Source: Hadarchaeum sp964343275 (GTDB taxonomy: Archaea > Hadarchaeota > Hadarchaeia > Hadarchaeales > Hadarchaeaceae). Taken from it: DNA of 64,000 bases. Below the pieces are notes generated by a model that worked only from the letters and a program-made list of their open reading frames with translations, ran no database searches and had not been told where the DNA came from. The stretch lies in NCBI GenBank assembly GCA_964343275.1, contig CAYFIY010000001.1:62001-126000 (forward strand). Reading direction: 5' to 3'. Position 1 is the first letter of the stretch; each line of letters starts with the position of its first letter. A program made the translations under genes and the position numbers. Shown in pieces: positions 50,219-58,976 of this stretch.

Positions 50219-50878
50219 TCAACGTTTGCTCCCCTTGAAAATAACAGCCAAACCGTTATTATTGAAATATTTGTATGGGTGGAGGTCCTGCCTGTTCTTG
50301 TTGTAGTCGTTTATAGCCCCCATAACCCCAGGCCAAGTGATAATATCGTGCAGAGTTATTAGTCCCCCAATTCTAACATATGGTTCGTATTTTTTCAGCT
50401 CATCAATCGCATGTTGGTATGTGTGAATCGTGTCGATGAAAAGGTGGTCTATGGGCTTGTCCCATTTCAATTTTAAGCTGTTTTCTCGGATAAATGTCCA
50501 GTGTTTCTCGAGATTGTAGGCTTTTATTTTTGTGTGGGCTTCCTCACATTGATCGATATCTATGCTGTATACTTTTCCGTTTATTTTCTTAGCTGCGTCG
50601 AGAAAGGCTATAGTCGTCTCGCCAGTTCCAGTTCCAAGCTCAAGCACGGTCTTTAATCCGAGTTCGATGGTGAGCATGTTCAGCGTAGCGAGATGCTCAT
50701 GTATGTCTGTCGGTTTTACCATGTGTGCTTCAAGAGGGATCGCCGGCCTGATATTGTGTTCCATTTTTTCAGCTTGAAGAAGATAATATCTCTGCTTTCC
50801 GTGTAAAAGGTAATCCAGCGCCCTCTTGGGGTGACGCAAACCCGACTTCAATTTTTGGCTCTTAGTCATTCGCCGCAC
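50219..50878 (-). CDS. class I SAM-dependent methyltransferase
   Basis: 219 residues. Motif I TVLELGTGTGETTIAFLDA near residue 75 is followed by VYSIDIDQCEEAH, and DHLFIDTIHTYQHAIDELKKY with GGLITLHDI shows the Methyltransf_24-like fold. Related enzymes methylate sugars or natural products. Positioned between nucleotide-sugar genes, it may methylate a surface sugar, but no acceptor can be read. It is read left, away from the dehydratase-like gene by 150 bases. Confidence 0.75.
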   Translation of the reverse strand: MRRMTKSQKLKSGLRHPKRALDYLLHGKQRYYLLQAEKMEHNIRPAIPLEAHMVKPTDIHEHLATLNMLTIELGLKTVLELGTGTGETTIAFLDAAKKINGKVYSIDIDQCEEAHTKIKAYNLEKHWTFIRENSLKLKWDKPIDHLFIDTIHTYQHAIDELKKYEPYVRIGGLITLHDIITWPGVMGAINDYNKNRQDLHPYKYFNNNGLAVIFKGSKR

Positions 50879-51028
50879 CGCAAATTAAAGATGATTTCGT
50901 GCGCTGGGATAAATAATCTTACTAGTACCGTTCAAATACCTAGTGTTTAAAGATTTGATAGTGAGTCAGATATCCCAGAGCCCGAGATGGACGCTGAATT
51001 CAACTTTTATGTTGAGGCTAAAAATTAA

Positions 51029-51976
51029 TCATGCTTTACCTTTTCTCCAATAATTGAGAGTATTTTCAAGTGTTCTTTCCAGAGGAATATTTGGCTTCCA
51101 ACCACAATCCCGTTTTATTTTAGTGTTATCCCCTACGATTATTGTCTCGTCTGTAGGACGCAGTTTTTTTGGGTCTATCTTAATTTTTACTTTAATTCCT
51201 GATATCTCCAACAACTTGGGTAAAATCTCCCCTATTTTTATGGGGTTTGATGAGCAGACGTTGTACACACTACCAACTTCCCCTTTTTCTAGTACGGCCC
51301 AAAACGCGTCCAGGGCGTCTTGGATGTCTATTAAGTCCCGGATAACCTCCAAACTACCGACATGTATGACGGAGTCAGCTTTACCTCGCTCGATTCTGAC
51401 TATCTGCCTAGAAAAATCTGAACAAGCATCCCCAGTTTTTTTTGGGCCCGTAGCGCCAAAAATTCTGAGTCTAAATGTCCTGATTTGGTAATTCCTAAAG
51501 TACTGGTAAGCGAGTAGATCCTGGGCTACTTTGCTCACTCCATAAGGGCTGACGGGAAGCAGCCGATGATTTTCTTTGATGGGCGGTTCGTACTTTTGGA
51601 TAAATCCATATTCTGCGCTTGAGCCCGGGACGAGTATTTTCGGGTTCAATTTAAGCTTTCTTACGGTTTCAAAAAGGTATACCGTCCCCATGACGTTGAC
51701 GTCCATAGTGTCGACCGGGTCAACCCAAGAGACATCCGGGCGGCTTTGGGCAGCAAGATGGAAAATAATATCGGGATGGCTTTTTTTCACAGCTCTTTCC
51801 ACCGCAGGTCGATTGCACATGTCGCAGGTAATTAAGTTTATCTTGTCCTTGATTTGTTTGATGTTCTCAATGTTTGAATCGTGAACGGTTCCAAATACCT
51901 CAACATCCTTGGCCATTAGGTATTCGGGGAGGTAACTTCCGATAAACCCGTTTATGCCCGTGATAAGCGCTCTCAT
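51029..51976 (-). CDS. GDP-sugar 4,6-dehydratase/4-reductase (GMD/RMD family)
   Basis: About 315 residues from ATG 51976; ATG 52000 is in frame upstream. ALITGINGFIGSYLPEYL binds NAD(P). FHLAAQSRPDVSW, the Ser-rich GSSAEYGFI and SPYGVSKVAQDLLAYQYF (Tyr-x3-Lys) give the catalytic set. The C-terminal GDACSDFSRQIVRIERGK, GSLEVIRDLIDIQDALDAFW (20 residues) and LRPTDE with WKPNIPLE fit GDP-mannose-type enzymes. SSAEYG looks like the reductase RMD, but GMD cannot be excluded. In this cluster the substrate might be GDP-heptose, giving a 6-deoxy-heptose; that is inference. Confidence 0.78.
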   Translation of the reverse strand: MRALITGINGFIGSYLPEYLMAKDVEVFGTVHDSNIENIKQIKDKINLITCDMCNRPAVERAVKKSHPDIIFHLAAQSRPDVSWVDPVDTMDVNVMGTVYLFETVRKLKLNPKILVPGSSAEYGFIQKYEPPIKENHRLLPVSPYGVSKVAQDLLAYQYFRNYQIRTFRLRIFGATGPKKTGDACSDFSRQIVRIERGKADSVIHVGSLEVIRDLIDIQDALDAFWAVLEKGEVGSVYNVCSSNPIKIGEILPKLLEISGIKVKIKIDPKKLRPTDETIIVGDNTKIKRDCGWKPNIPLERTLENTLNYWRKGKA

Positions 51977-52087
51977 CCCCACACCACCATAACGGTTCAA
52001 GCTGCTGCTATTAAAAAATGTCTAGAATAGCATTAACAATTGCAAAATACCTAAATAAGCAATAGAACATCTTACGTCAGGTGAACT

Positions 52088-53068
52088 ATGATAATAACTA
52101 GAACTCCAGCCCGGATAACTTTCGGGGGTGGAGGTACTGACTTGCCCTCCTATTATTCGGAGTACGGTGGTTTTTTGATAGGGGCAGCCATCGATAAGTA
52201 TATCTACATAAACCTGCACGATATATTCATCGACAAAATCATAGCACATTATTCCAAGTCCGAGACTGTAGATTTCGTCGATAAGCTTAAGCATCCGATA
52301 ATAAGAGAAGCTCTCAAGCTGACTGGGGTCACCGAGAGGGTAGAAGTAGGTAGCATGGCCGATATTCCCGCCAGGGCTGGGCTAGGTTCCTCCGGGAGCT
52401 TCACAGTTGGGTTGTTGAAAGGGTTACATTTTCATAAGAGGGAGTATGTACCGCAACAGGATTTGGCCGAAGAAGCATGCAAAATTGAAATAGATACACT
52501 GAAAGAGCCCATAGGTAAACAGGATCAATACATTGCAGCATTTGGCGGGATAATATCGCTCACTTTTAACAAGGATGGGACAGTTTTTGTCCAACCCCTT
52601 CGCCTCTCTAGAACCACCTTCGACGACTTAGAAAAGAACCTACTTCTATTTTTCACGGGCTTTTCTAGGAAATCGCACGCTGTTCTTAAAAGACAAGATA
52701 GGATGACAAAGAAGAAGGACGATTCTATGGTTAGCTACTTGCATGAAATAAAAGAAATAGGTTATCAGTCTCGGGACGCGTTAATGGCGGGGGATACTTT
52801 AAGGTTCGCAGAATTGCTGGACGTTCATTGGCAGAGCAAAAAAAAGAGGTCCAACTACATGAGCAACAAGAATATTGATAGGTGGTACAAAATAGCCCTC
52901 AGAAATGGCGGGGTCGGTGGGAAGCTCGTCGGCGGTGGCGGTGGCGGTTTTCTAATGTTATATGCTAAAAACAGAGATAGGCTCAGAGAAGCGATGGCTA
53001 AGAGGGGACTACGAGAGGTGAAGGTTCACTTTGACTTCGAGGGCTCAAAGGTCATCGTGGGCATGTGA
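52088..53068 (+). CDS. hddA: D-glycero-D-manno-heptose 7-phosphate kinase (HddA-like GHMP kinase)
   Basis: 326 residues. TRTPARITFGGGGTDLPSYY (20 residues) at the start is typical for HddA and related heptose or fucose kinases. The GHMP ATP loop PARAGLGSSGSFTVGLL lies near residue 95, and GKLVGGGGGGFLMLYA near 280 is the third GHMP motif. It phosphorylates heptose 7-phosphate at C1 to give the 1,7-bisphosphate. GmhA, GmhB and HddC homologues are 5-9 kb further on, making a complete set. L-fucose kinase-like specificity is the main alternative. Confidence 0.83.
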   Translation: MIITRTPARITFGGGGTDLPSYYSEYGGFLIGAAIDKYIYINLHDIFIDKIIAHYSKSETVDFVDKLKHPIIREALKLTGVTERVEVGSMADIPARAGLGSSGSFTVGLLKGLHFHKREYVPQQDLAEEACKIEIDTLKEPIGKQDQYIAAFGGIISLTFNKDGTVFVQPLRLSRTTFDDLEKNLLLFFTGFSRKSHAVLKRQDRMTKKKDDSMVSYLHEIKEIGYQSRDALMAGDTLRFAELLDVHWQSKKKRSNYMSNKNIDRWYKIALRNGGVGGKLVGGGGGGFLMLYAKNRDRLREAMAKRGLREVKVHFDFEGSKVIVGM

Positions 53069-53088
53069 ATTGAGAGAGTAAGATTGTT

Positions 53089-54375
53089 TTGAAAATAACG
53101 GTATTTGGCCTGTGGCATCTTGGATGTGTAACAGCGGCTGGCCTGGCAGAACTCGGTTATAACGTTGTCGGAACGGATTTTGAAGAAGAATCGCTGAAAG
53201 ATTTATCTCAGGGGCGTCCCCCTATTTTCGAGCCCGGACTAGGAAACATAATTAAAAAGCACCTTCGAAGAAAAAGTCTGAAATTTTTATTCGATAAAAA
53301 AGCTGCATTGGAAAAAGTTGATTTCATCTTCTTGACTTTTGACACCAAAGTCGGTGAGAACGATCGGATAGATTTAAGAGATATAAATAGAGCTTCGGTT
53401 GAGATATCGAAGTATATTAAAGACGATGCGATCTTGGTTGTCAGCAGTCAGTTACCAGTGGGCACTTCTACAAAGATCAAAGAAATGATCTCTAAGAAAA
53501 ATAAGAAGTGCGATGTTTGTTACGTGCCAGAAAACTTAAGATTGGGCGAGGCCATAAATTCATTTCTCAAGCCAGATAGAATAGTCATTGGGGCAAATAA
53601 AGATGTCACTCTGAAAAAGGTGAAAAAACTCTTTGAGCCCTTAAAATGTGAACAAATATTCATGAGCGTCGAAAGCGCTGAAATGGCAAAGCACGCCCTA
53701 AATGCCTACTTGGCCGCGTGTATTAGCTTTATCAACGAGATCTCCGATATTTGTGAACTTACCGGCGCTTCTGCAGTCGAGGTGGTCAAGGCGCTGAAAA
53801 CAGATAAAAGGGTTAGTCCATATGCGCCAATCAACCCTGGATTGGGATTTTCAGGAGGAACTTTAGCGCGGGACGTCCAAGTTTTGCGGAAACGAGGGAA
53901 AATGAGAGATTACGATACAAAGATATTGGATGCCGTCATACAGGTGAACAACAATAGAGTTCATCTTGTTTCAAAAAAACTCGAGAAATTATTTGGGAGC
54001 CTCAGATCGCTTAAGGTTGGGATTTTAGGGTTGACGTACAAACCAGGTACAGATACCCTCAGGAGGTCCATTTCTTTAGAGATAGCAAAGGATATCATAT
54101 CCCGTGGCGCCACGGTGAAAGCTTACGATCCAAAAATCAGAGAGGTAATATCCAACGTTCCGGAGATTGAAGTATGTAGGAACGCAGAAGATGTTGCAAG
54201 GGGAAGCGATGTGATCGTTTTGGTCACAGAATGGCCGGAATTCAAAAAGTTACAACTCGGAAAAATAAAGACTCTTATGAAAAACCATGTATTCTTAGAT
54301 ACAAAGAACTTTTTAGACCCTCAGGAATTTAGGAGATTGAAATTTAGATATATCGGTGTCGGTTATGAAACTTGA
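53089..54375 (+). CDS. UDP-glucose/GDP-mannose dehydrogenase-like protein lacking the catalytic Cys
   Basis: 428 residues, all three domains. FGLWHLGCVTAAGLAELGYN is the Rossmann start, VSSQLPVGTS near 120, YVPENLRLG near 145, AEMAKHALNAYLAACISFINE near 205, then GLGFSGGTLARDVQVL near 250, and GILGLTYKPGTDTLRRS (C-terminal domain start). In standard enzymes the motif is GFGG-x-C-x-(P)KD; here the Cys position is Thr and the following Lys is Arg. Without Cys the two-step oxidation to the uronic acid should not proceed normally. TTG 53089 start. It overlaps the SDR gene by 11 bases. Confidence 0.82.
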   Translation: MKITVFGLWHLGCVTAAGLAELGYNVVGTDFEEESLKDLSQGRPPIFEPGLGNIIKKHLRRKSLKFLFDKKAALEKVDFIFLTFDTKVGENDRIDLRDINRASVEISKYIKDDAILVVSSQLPVGTSTKIKEMISKKNKKCDVCYVPENLRLGEAINSFLKPDRIVIGANKDVTLKKVKKLFEPLKCEQIFMSVESAEMAKHALNAYLAACISFINEISDICELTGASAVEVVKALKTDKRVSPYAPINPGLGFSGGTLARDVQVLRKRGKMRDYDTKILDAVIQVNNNRVHLVSKKLEKLFGSLRSLKVGILGLTYKPGTDTLRRSISLEIAKDIISRGATVKAYDPKIREVISNVPEIEVCRNAEDVARGSDVIVLVTEWPEFKKLQLGKIKTLMKNHVFLDTKNFLDPQEFRRLKFRYIGVGYET

Positions 54376-55219
54376 TGGCAAAGTGGCAATTATCACTGGT
54401 GCGAGCAAGGGAATTGGGAGGGCCATCGCGAAAACTTTTGCGAAAGAGGGTTGCAACTTGGTCACAGTTTCAAGGAACTTTGACGAGATAAGAAAGGCCG
54501 CTGAAGAACTAGGGAAATTTGGTCCCGAAGTATTGCCCTTAGCGTGCGATGTTTCTGTCCCCAAAGATGTCAAAGAAATGGTCAAAGAGACTATCAAGCG
54601 TTTTGGGAGGATAGATATCTTCGTCAATAATGCTGGTATTTACGGTCCGTTTGGGCCATTCGTGGATAATGATTTGGAGATGTGGAAGAAAGCGATCGAC
54701 ATAAATTTGATGGGCACAATGATATGCACTAAATACGTTCTGCCTTATATGATTAGGTCCGGAAAAGGAAAAATTATAAACCTGTCCGGTGGAGGCTCTG
54801 GAGGACCTGCAACGCCCACCATAAGTGCCTATGTGACCTCTAAAATGGCAGTGGTTAGATTTACGGAGGTGATAGCGGAAGAGGTGAAAGATCATAATAT
54901 CCAAGTCAACTCAATAGCCCCTGGCGCCGTGAACACACGCCTCTTGGATCAAGTTTTGGGTGCTATGGGTAAGGTCGAAAAAAAGTTCTTGGAGAGATCG
55001 TTAAAACAAAGGGAAACTGGGGGCGTTCCACCAGAAAAGGCTGCTGACCTAGCGCTGTTTTTAGCTTCTGAAGAGTCAGACGCAGTGACGGGAAAGTTGA
55101 TAAGTGCTGTTTGGGACGATTATCGTAATTTTGGCAAGAGGCTTGAGGAAATAATCGGAACGTCCCTGTACACCGTGAGGCGTATAGACGGAAAGATCTA
55201 CGAAGAGGTTCGAAAATGA
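54365..55219 (+). CDS. short-chain dehydrogenase/reductase
   Basis: About 284 residues. VAIITGASKGIGRAIAKTF (TGxxxGxG), NNAGIYGPFGPF near residue 88, NLSGGGSGG near 140 and SAYVTSKMAVVRFTEV (Tyr-x3-Lys) near 155 complete a classical SDR. NSIAPGAVNTRLLDQV is the C-terminal substrate loop. In this cluster a ketosugar reductase is likely, though substrate cannot be read. ATG 54365, with GTG 54356 as alternative; it overlaps the dehydrogenase-like gene. The downstream Gfo/Idh gene overlaps its stop by four bases. Confidence 0.85.
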   Translation: MKLDGKVAIITGASKGIGRAIAKTFAKEGCNLVTVSRNFDEIRKAAEELGKFGPEVLPLACDVSVPKDVKEMVKETIKRFGRIDIFVNNAGIYGPFGPFVDNDLEMWKKAIDINLMGTMICTKYVLPYMIRSGKGKIINLSGGGSGGPATPTISAYVTSKMAVVRFTEVIAEEVKDHNIQVNSIAPGAVNTRLLDQVLGAMGKVEKKFLERSLKQRETGGVPPEKAADLALFLASEESDAVTGKLISAVWDDYRNFGKRLEEIIGTSLYTVRRIDGKIYEEVRK

Positions 55220-56199
55220 GGGTTGGTATAGTAGGGGCCGGCTTAGTTGGGAAAAAAAGGGCTCAATCTCTAGGAGATGCCAAACTGGTCATGGTGGCGG
55301 ATGTCATTGAAAAAAAGGCAAAAGATTTCGGAAAAAAATTTGGTTGTAGCTATACCACTAACTGGAAGGACGTCGTGAATAACGATTTAGTCGATATCGT
55401 AATCGTGTCGACACCGAACGATCAACTTGTGCCTATTGCAATCGAGGCGATAAAAAATGGCAAACACACCTTGATCGAGAAGCCTTGTGCGAGAAATCCC
55501 AAAGAGCTTTTACGCGTTGTAAATGAGGCGAGGCGACATGCGAATGTTAAAGTCAAGGCTGGATTAAACCATCGTTTCCATCCGGCCATCGCGAAAGCGA
55601 AAGAGATTCTTGATGGAGGCGAAGTCGGAGAACTAATGTACATACGTGGCAGGTATGGTCACGGCGGTAGAAAGGATTACAACACGGAATGGAGGGCAAA
55701 GCCTGAGATAGCTGGAGGTGGCGAGTTACTCGACCAAGGGATGCACTTGATCGATTTATCAATGATGTTCGCGGGTAAATTTGGGGAAGCGATCGGATAC
55801 TGTAAGACCATGTTTTGGGATATGGAAGTCGAGGACAACGGCTTTGCGCTGCTTAAAAATAAAAAAGGACAAATCGCAAGTATTCATTCCAGCTGGACCG
55901 AATGGAAGAACCTTTTTTCATTCGAGATTTTTTGCAAGCACGGCAAGCTCGAGATAAATGGTTTGGGTGGTAGCTATGGTGTGGAAACGCTGACCTATTA
56001 CAAGATGAAACCCGAGTTCGGCGTACCGGATAAGTACGTCCACACGTGGCCTGCTATGGATGTTTCATGGGAATTGGAGTTCAGAAACCTTACCGATGCC
56101 ATAGAAGGAAAGTCTGAGATTTTTGGGTCGCTTCAGGACGCATATGAGACAATGAAACTCATTTTTGATATATACAAATGGAATACTAAGCACGGTTAG
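55216..56199 (+). CDS. Gfo/Idh/MocA-family oxidoreductase
   Basis: 327 residues. VGIVGAGLVGKKRAQSLG binds NAD(P). STPNDQLVP near residue 70 and HTLIEKPCARN with the catalytic EKP near 90 follow, and GGGELLDQGMHLIDLSMMF near 175 holds the conserved His/Asp. Members oxidise or reduce sugar hydroxyls or act as sugar-4-keto enzymes. With the SDR and dehydrogenase-like genes before it, it belongs to a co-transcribed sugar-modifying run. ATG 55216 overlaps the SDR stop by four bases. Confidence 0.85.
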   Translation: MRVGIVGAGLVGKKRAQSLGDAKLVMVADVIEKKAKDFGKKFGCSYTTNWKDVVNNDLVDIVIVSTPNDQLVPIAIEAIKNGKHTLIEKPCARNPKELLRVVNEARRHANVKVKAGLNHRFHPAIAKAKEILDGGEVGELMYIRGRYGHGGRKDYNTEWRAKPEIAGGGELLDQGMHLIDLSMMFAGKFGEAIGYCKTMFWDMEVEDNGFALLKNKKGQIASIHSSWTEWKNLFSFEIFCKHGKLEINGLGGSYGVETLTYYKMKPEFGVPDKYVHTWPAMDVSWELEFRNLTDAIEGKSEIFGSLQDAYETMKLIFDIYKWNTKHG

Positions 56200-56234
56200 A
56201 TATCCTGCCTAAAAAGATTAGAAGTAAAGCGAAA

Positions 56235-56717
56235 TCAACCACTTGGTTTGTCTCTTGCCTTCGATTTGGCTGCAAGAAAAAGTATACCCGCGGTCACTAC
56301 ACTGAGCACCGTCGGAGTCCAGCTGTCTGAAGGTATAAGTCCCAACTGAAAACCCCATGTCCAGTCAAAAGGGAAAAGAATTATCATTCCGCCTGCAACG
56401 TGCGTGAGTAGTGCATCCAGCGCGAAATGTGCAATAACTCCCACAATCATCAAGAAAAAAACTCGCCTTCTAGCAAACATCAGTGATATTATAGCCGCCA
56501 CGATTGCCGAACCTACTGGCGTATGGAAAGGCAGAAGAAATCCGGCAACGTCTATCTCAATCCAAGAAAGTAAGTAATTTATCTTAATGATATCAGGGAT
56601 AACCGCTCCGAACATTATTATTGGTATCTCCCTGTTCGAGAGCTTTGATGACTTGAGCTGGAAAATCTTTGAGCCTATCCATGGGACGAGAAGGTGGGCA
56701 ATCCAGTCGACCATCAT
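56235..56717 (-). CDS. YdjM-like membrane-bound hydrolase (PF04307 type)
   Basis: 160 residues, with four or five hydrophobic segments. Conserved polar residues sit in DWIAHLLVPW (near residue 4), PDIIK near 40, HTPVGSAIVAA near 64 and AHFALDALLTH near 95, matching the YdjM family of putative metal-dependent membrane hydrolases. Function is unknown; some relatives appear in stress regulons. Paired with the OB-type membrane protein gene upstream, whose stop overlaps its start by four bases. Confidence 0.75.
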   Translation of the reverse strand: MMVDWIAHLLVPWIGSKIFQLKSSKLSNREIPIIMFGAVIPDIIKINYLLSWIEIDVAGFLLPFHTPVGSAIVAAIISLMFARRRVFFLMIVGVIAHFALDALLTHVAGGMIILFPFDWTWGFQLGLIPSDSWTPTVLSVVTAGILFLAAKSKARDKPSG

Positions 56718-57166
56718 TCCCTCTCCACGAATTTGAACACTTTAAACTTGAACTTCCAATTCTTTAGAAAAATGAGGATAAGAAGGCCAGCACCAATCAA
56801 GGAGCGGGCAAATATGGAGTAATAGCTTGGGCCGTCGTAGACCAAGACGCTCTCCGCTCTTATCTGGTAATCAAGTTCAAGCGTGCCCAGAATCTCCGCT
56901 TTATCTCCTACCTTAGCCATCATGGGCTTGACCTCAAAGATTGATTTTCCGGTGGAAACAACTGAGGTATCACTTGTTGCTCTGGTAACTGTTCCGAATA
57001 TGCTAATTTTTTCCCCAACATTTTTTTGATAATTTGATACAATCTCATCCACTGTTGGGTAGGGTAAATTCTTTGGGTACTCATAACTGCTATACACACA
57101 AAGGGAGATCATCGCAATGAGGAGCAACAGGGCAGTTACCTTTTTTGGGACCCTTATTCGTAGCAT
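56714..57166 (-). CDS. membrane-anchored protein with OB-fold-like extracellular domain
   Basis: 150 residues. A hydrophobic segment at about 10-25 follows a basic N-terminus and is a likely anchor. A soluble part (about 35-108) has SIFGTVTRATSDTSVVS, KPMMAKVGDKAEILGTLELDYQ (partial) and VLVYD, suggesting an OB-like barrel as in CcmE- or nucleic-acid-binding folds, but no family is certain. A second hydrophobic segment lies near residues 115-135. It overlaps the next gene YdjM-like by four bases and the epimerase gene end by 13 bases. Function unknown. Confidence 0.6.
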   Translation of the reverse strand: MLRIRVPKKVTALLLLIAMISLCVYSSYEYPKNLPYPTVDEIVSNYQKNVGEKISIFGTVTRATSDTSVVSTGKSIFEVKPMMAKVGDKAEILGTLELDYQIRAESVLVYDGPSYYSIFARSLIGAGLLILIFLKNWKFKFKVFKFVERE

Positions 57167-58080
57167 TTTATCAGCATTTTGAGTCCCTTTTCGAACTGGA
57201 CTTGAGCATTGAAACCCAAGATTTTCCTAGCTTTCGCCGTGTCGGCCTGATGTTTATAAACGTACCCCGTTATTGGGTTGGGCGCATATTTTGGAGCAAT
57301 TTTTGTCACTAGGTATTTGTTTAGCAATGCGGTTGCGGCATTGACAGTGACTGGATTTCCAGTCCCGACGTTGAAAACTTCTCCAGAGGCTTTTTTCTTG
57401 GCAGCCGCTAAAAGGTTGGCTCGGGCCACATCTTCCACATAAATGAAATCACGTGTTTGTTTGCCGTCGCCATATATTATCGGTCTTTCTCCCTTCTCCA
57501 ATCCCCAAAGAAACTGGGTGATGAGGTTGGCATACTTTCCCTTTTGCTTCTCCCCGGGGCCGTAGACGCTGAAGTATCTAAGTCCGACCGTCTCCAGACC
57601 TCGTTCAGCCGTAAATGTCTTTGCAAGGTGCTCAGCGGCTAGTTTTGTCATTGAATAAAAGTTTCCGCAGCGCTCTATGCGTATATTTTCGCGGAATGGC
57701 GGTTTAAGAGCACCATAAATGGTGGAGGTCGAAGCATGGACAACCCTTTTGGCACCGTTTTCATGGGCATAACGAAGCAGCTTGGAGAATCCTTGGACAT
57801 TAACAGAAATTCCTAAACTTGGATCTGGGACGAACATTTGCGACGATGAAATTGCCGCCTGATGAAAAATGTAGTCTATTCCACGTGTCGCCTTTTTTAT
57901 CAATTTTTCGTCCCTTATATCACCATTTAAAATCTCGATTTCATCCCTCATATCATCCAGGTTGGTTGATTTACCAAGGAGGAAATTATCGATGACGCGA
58001 ACTTCCCATCCCTTTTTGAGGCTAGCTTTAACGATGTTTGAACCTATGAAACCGGCTCCGCCAGTGACCAAGACCCTCAG
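57154..58080 (-). CDS. NAD-dependent sugar epimerase/dehydratase (GalE-like)
   Basis: About 308 residues. The TTG at 58071 begins at VTGG, but an earlier CTG (58080) follows GGTGAT (58089-58084) by three bases and gives a standard start RVLVTGGAGFIGS; CTG is proposed. HASTSTIYGAL near 125 and NFYSMTKLAAEHLAKTF near 150 (Tyr-x3-Lys), RYFSVYGPGEKQKGKYA near 180, and IYGDGKQTRDFIYVEDVARA (20 residues) fit 4-epimerases such as GalE. The nucleotide sugar is unknown. It overlaps the membrane-protein gene by 13 bases. Confidence 0.8.
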   Translation of the reverse strand: MRVLVTGGAGFIGSNIVKASLKKGWEVRVIDNFLLGKSTNLDDMRDEIEILNGDIRDEKLIKKATRGIDYIFHQAAISSSQMFVPDPSLGISVNVQGFSKLLRYAHENGAKRVVHASTSTIYGALKPPFRENIRIERCGNFYSMTKLAAEHLAKTFTAERGLETVGLRYFSVYGPGEKQKGKYANLITQFLWGLEKGERPIIYGDGKQTRDFIYVEDVARANLLAAAKKKASGEVFNVGTGNPVTVNAATALLNKYLVTKIAPKYAPNPITGYVYKHQADTAKARKILGFNAQVQFEKGLKMLIKCYE

Positions 58081-58251
58081 ATAATCACCGTATACAAATA
58101 CGGCACATGATCCTATTTAAACCAAGTTCAGGCCTTCGTTTTCTGAATTAGAAATTGTTTTATTTCTCCGATTGAAAGCGACACAATGGCAACGATTTTA
58201 GGCTTCGAGCACAAATTTTGTGTAGTTGGATATTGAAATTGGAGGCGGCGG

Positions 58252-58956
58252 ATGCAAGCAATTGTCTTGGTAGGTGGCGTTGGAGCAAGGCTTAGGCCCA
58301 TAACGGATAAAATTCCGAAGGCCATGATCCCACTTCAAGGTAAGCCGTTCCTTGAACACCAGCTTATGTTGCTCAAACGGAATGGTATTTTGGACATCGT
58401 GCTTAGTGTTGGATACCGCGGTAATAAAATAAAGGATTACTTTGGTGATGGTAGTAAGTTCGGGATTGGAATCAGTTACAGCGAAGAGGCGGAAAAACTC
58501 ATGGGAACTGCAGGGGCTTTAAAAAACGCTTGGGGTCTGCTTGAAGATACTTTCTTTGTAACATACGGGGATGCGTTTCTACTCTTAGACTACCAGGAGG
58601 TAATGGTATATTTCAAAAAAGCCGACAAACTCGGACTGATGGTGGCATACAAAAATTTTGACAAATATGATAGGAGCAATGTGGTCGTGGAAAACAGCAT
58701 GGTGAAAATTTACGACAGAAATAGAAAGTTTCCGGACATGGTCTACATAGATTTTGGAGTTTCAGTTCTAAGGAAGAAAGCACTTGATTTGATACCTCAT
58801 GGAAAAGTTATTGACTTGGGGGAATTAAACCAAGAGCTGATAAAACGGAATGAACTCCTAGCATTTGAGACAAATCAAAGATTTTACGAAGTTGGCAGCC
58901 CAGAGGGTCTAAAAGAATTCGAGCAGCTGGTTTCATCTGGGCAGATCAAGATCTAA
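58252..58956 (+). CDS. hddC: D-glycero-D-manno-heptose 1-phosphate guanylyltransferase (HddC-like)
   Basis: 234 residues. AIVLVGGVGARLRPITDKIPK opens the nucleotidyltransferase fold; AMIPLQGKPFLEHQLMLL, GTAGALKNAW and TYGDAFLLLDY complete the substrate-binding core. Close relatives are mannose-1-phosphate guanylyltransferases and HddC. The neighbouring HddA, GmhA and GmhB favour HddC, which makes GDP-D-glycero-D-manno-heptose. It has a GGAGG ribosome-binding site and lies in a short transcription unit of its own. The next gene is convergent. Confidence 0.75.
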   Translation: MQAIVLVGGVGARLRPITDKIPKAMIPLQGKPFLEHQLMLLKRNGILDIVLSVGYRGNKIKDYFGDGSKFGIGISYSEEAEKLMGTAGALKNAWGLLEDTFFVTYGDAFLLLDYQEVMVYFKKADKLGLMVAYKNFDKYDRSNVVVENSMVKIYDRNRKFPDMVYIDFGVSVLRKKALDLIPHGKVIDLGELNQELIKRNELLAFETNQRFYEVGSPEGLKEFEQLVSSGQIKI

Positions 58957-58976
58957 CTTGGTTATCGATTGGTTGG

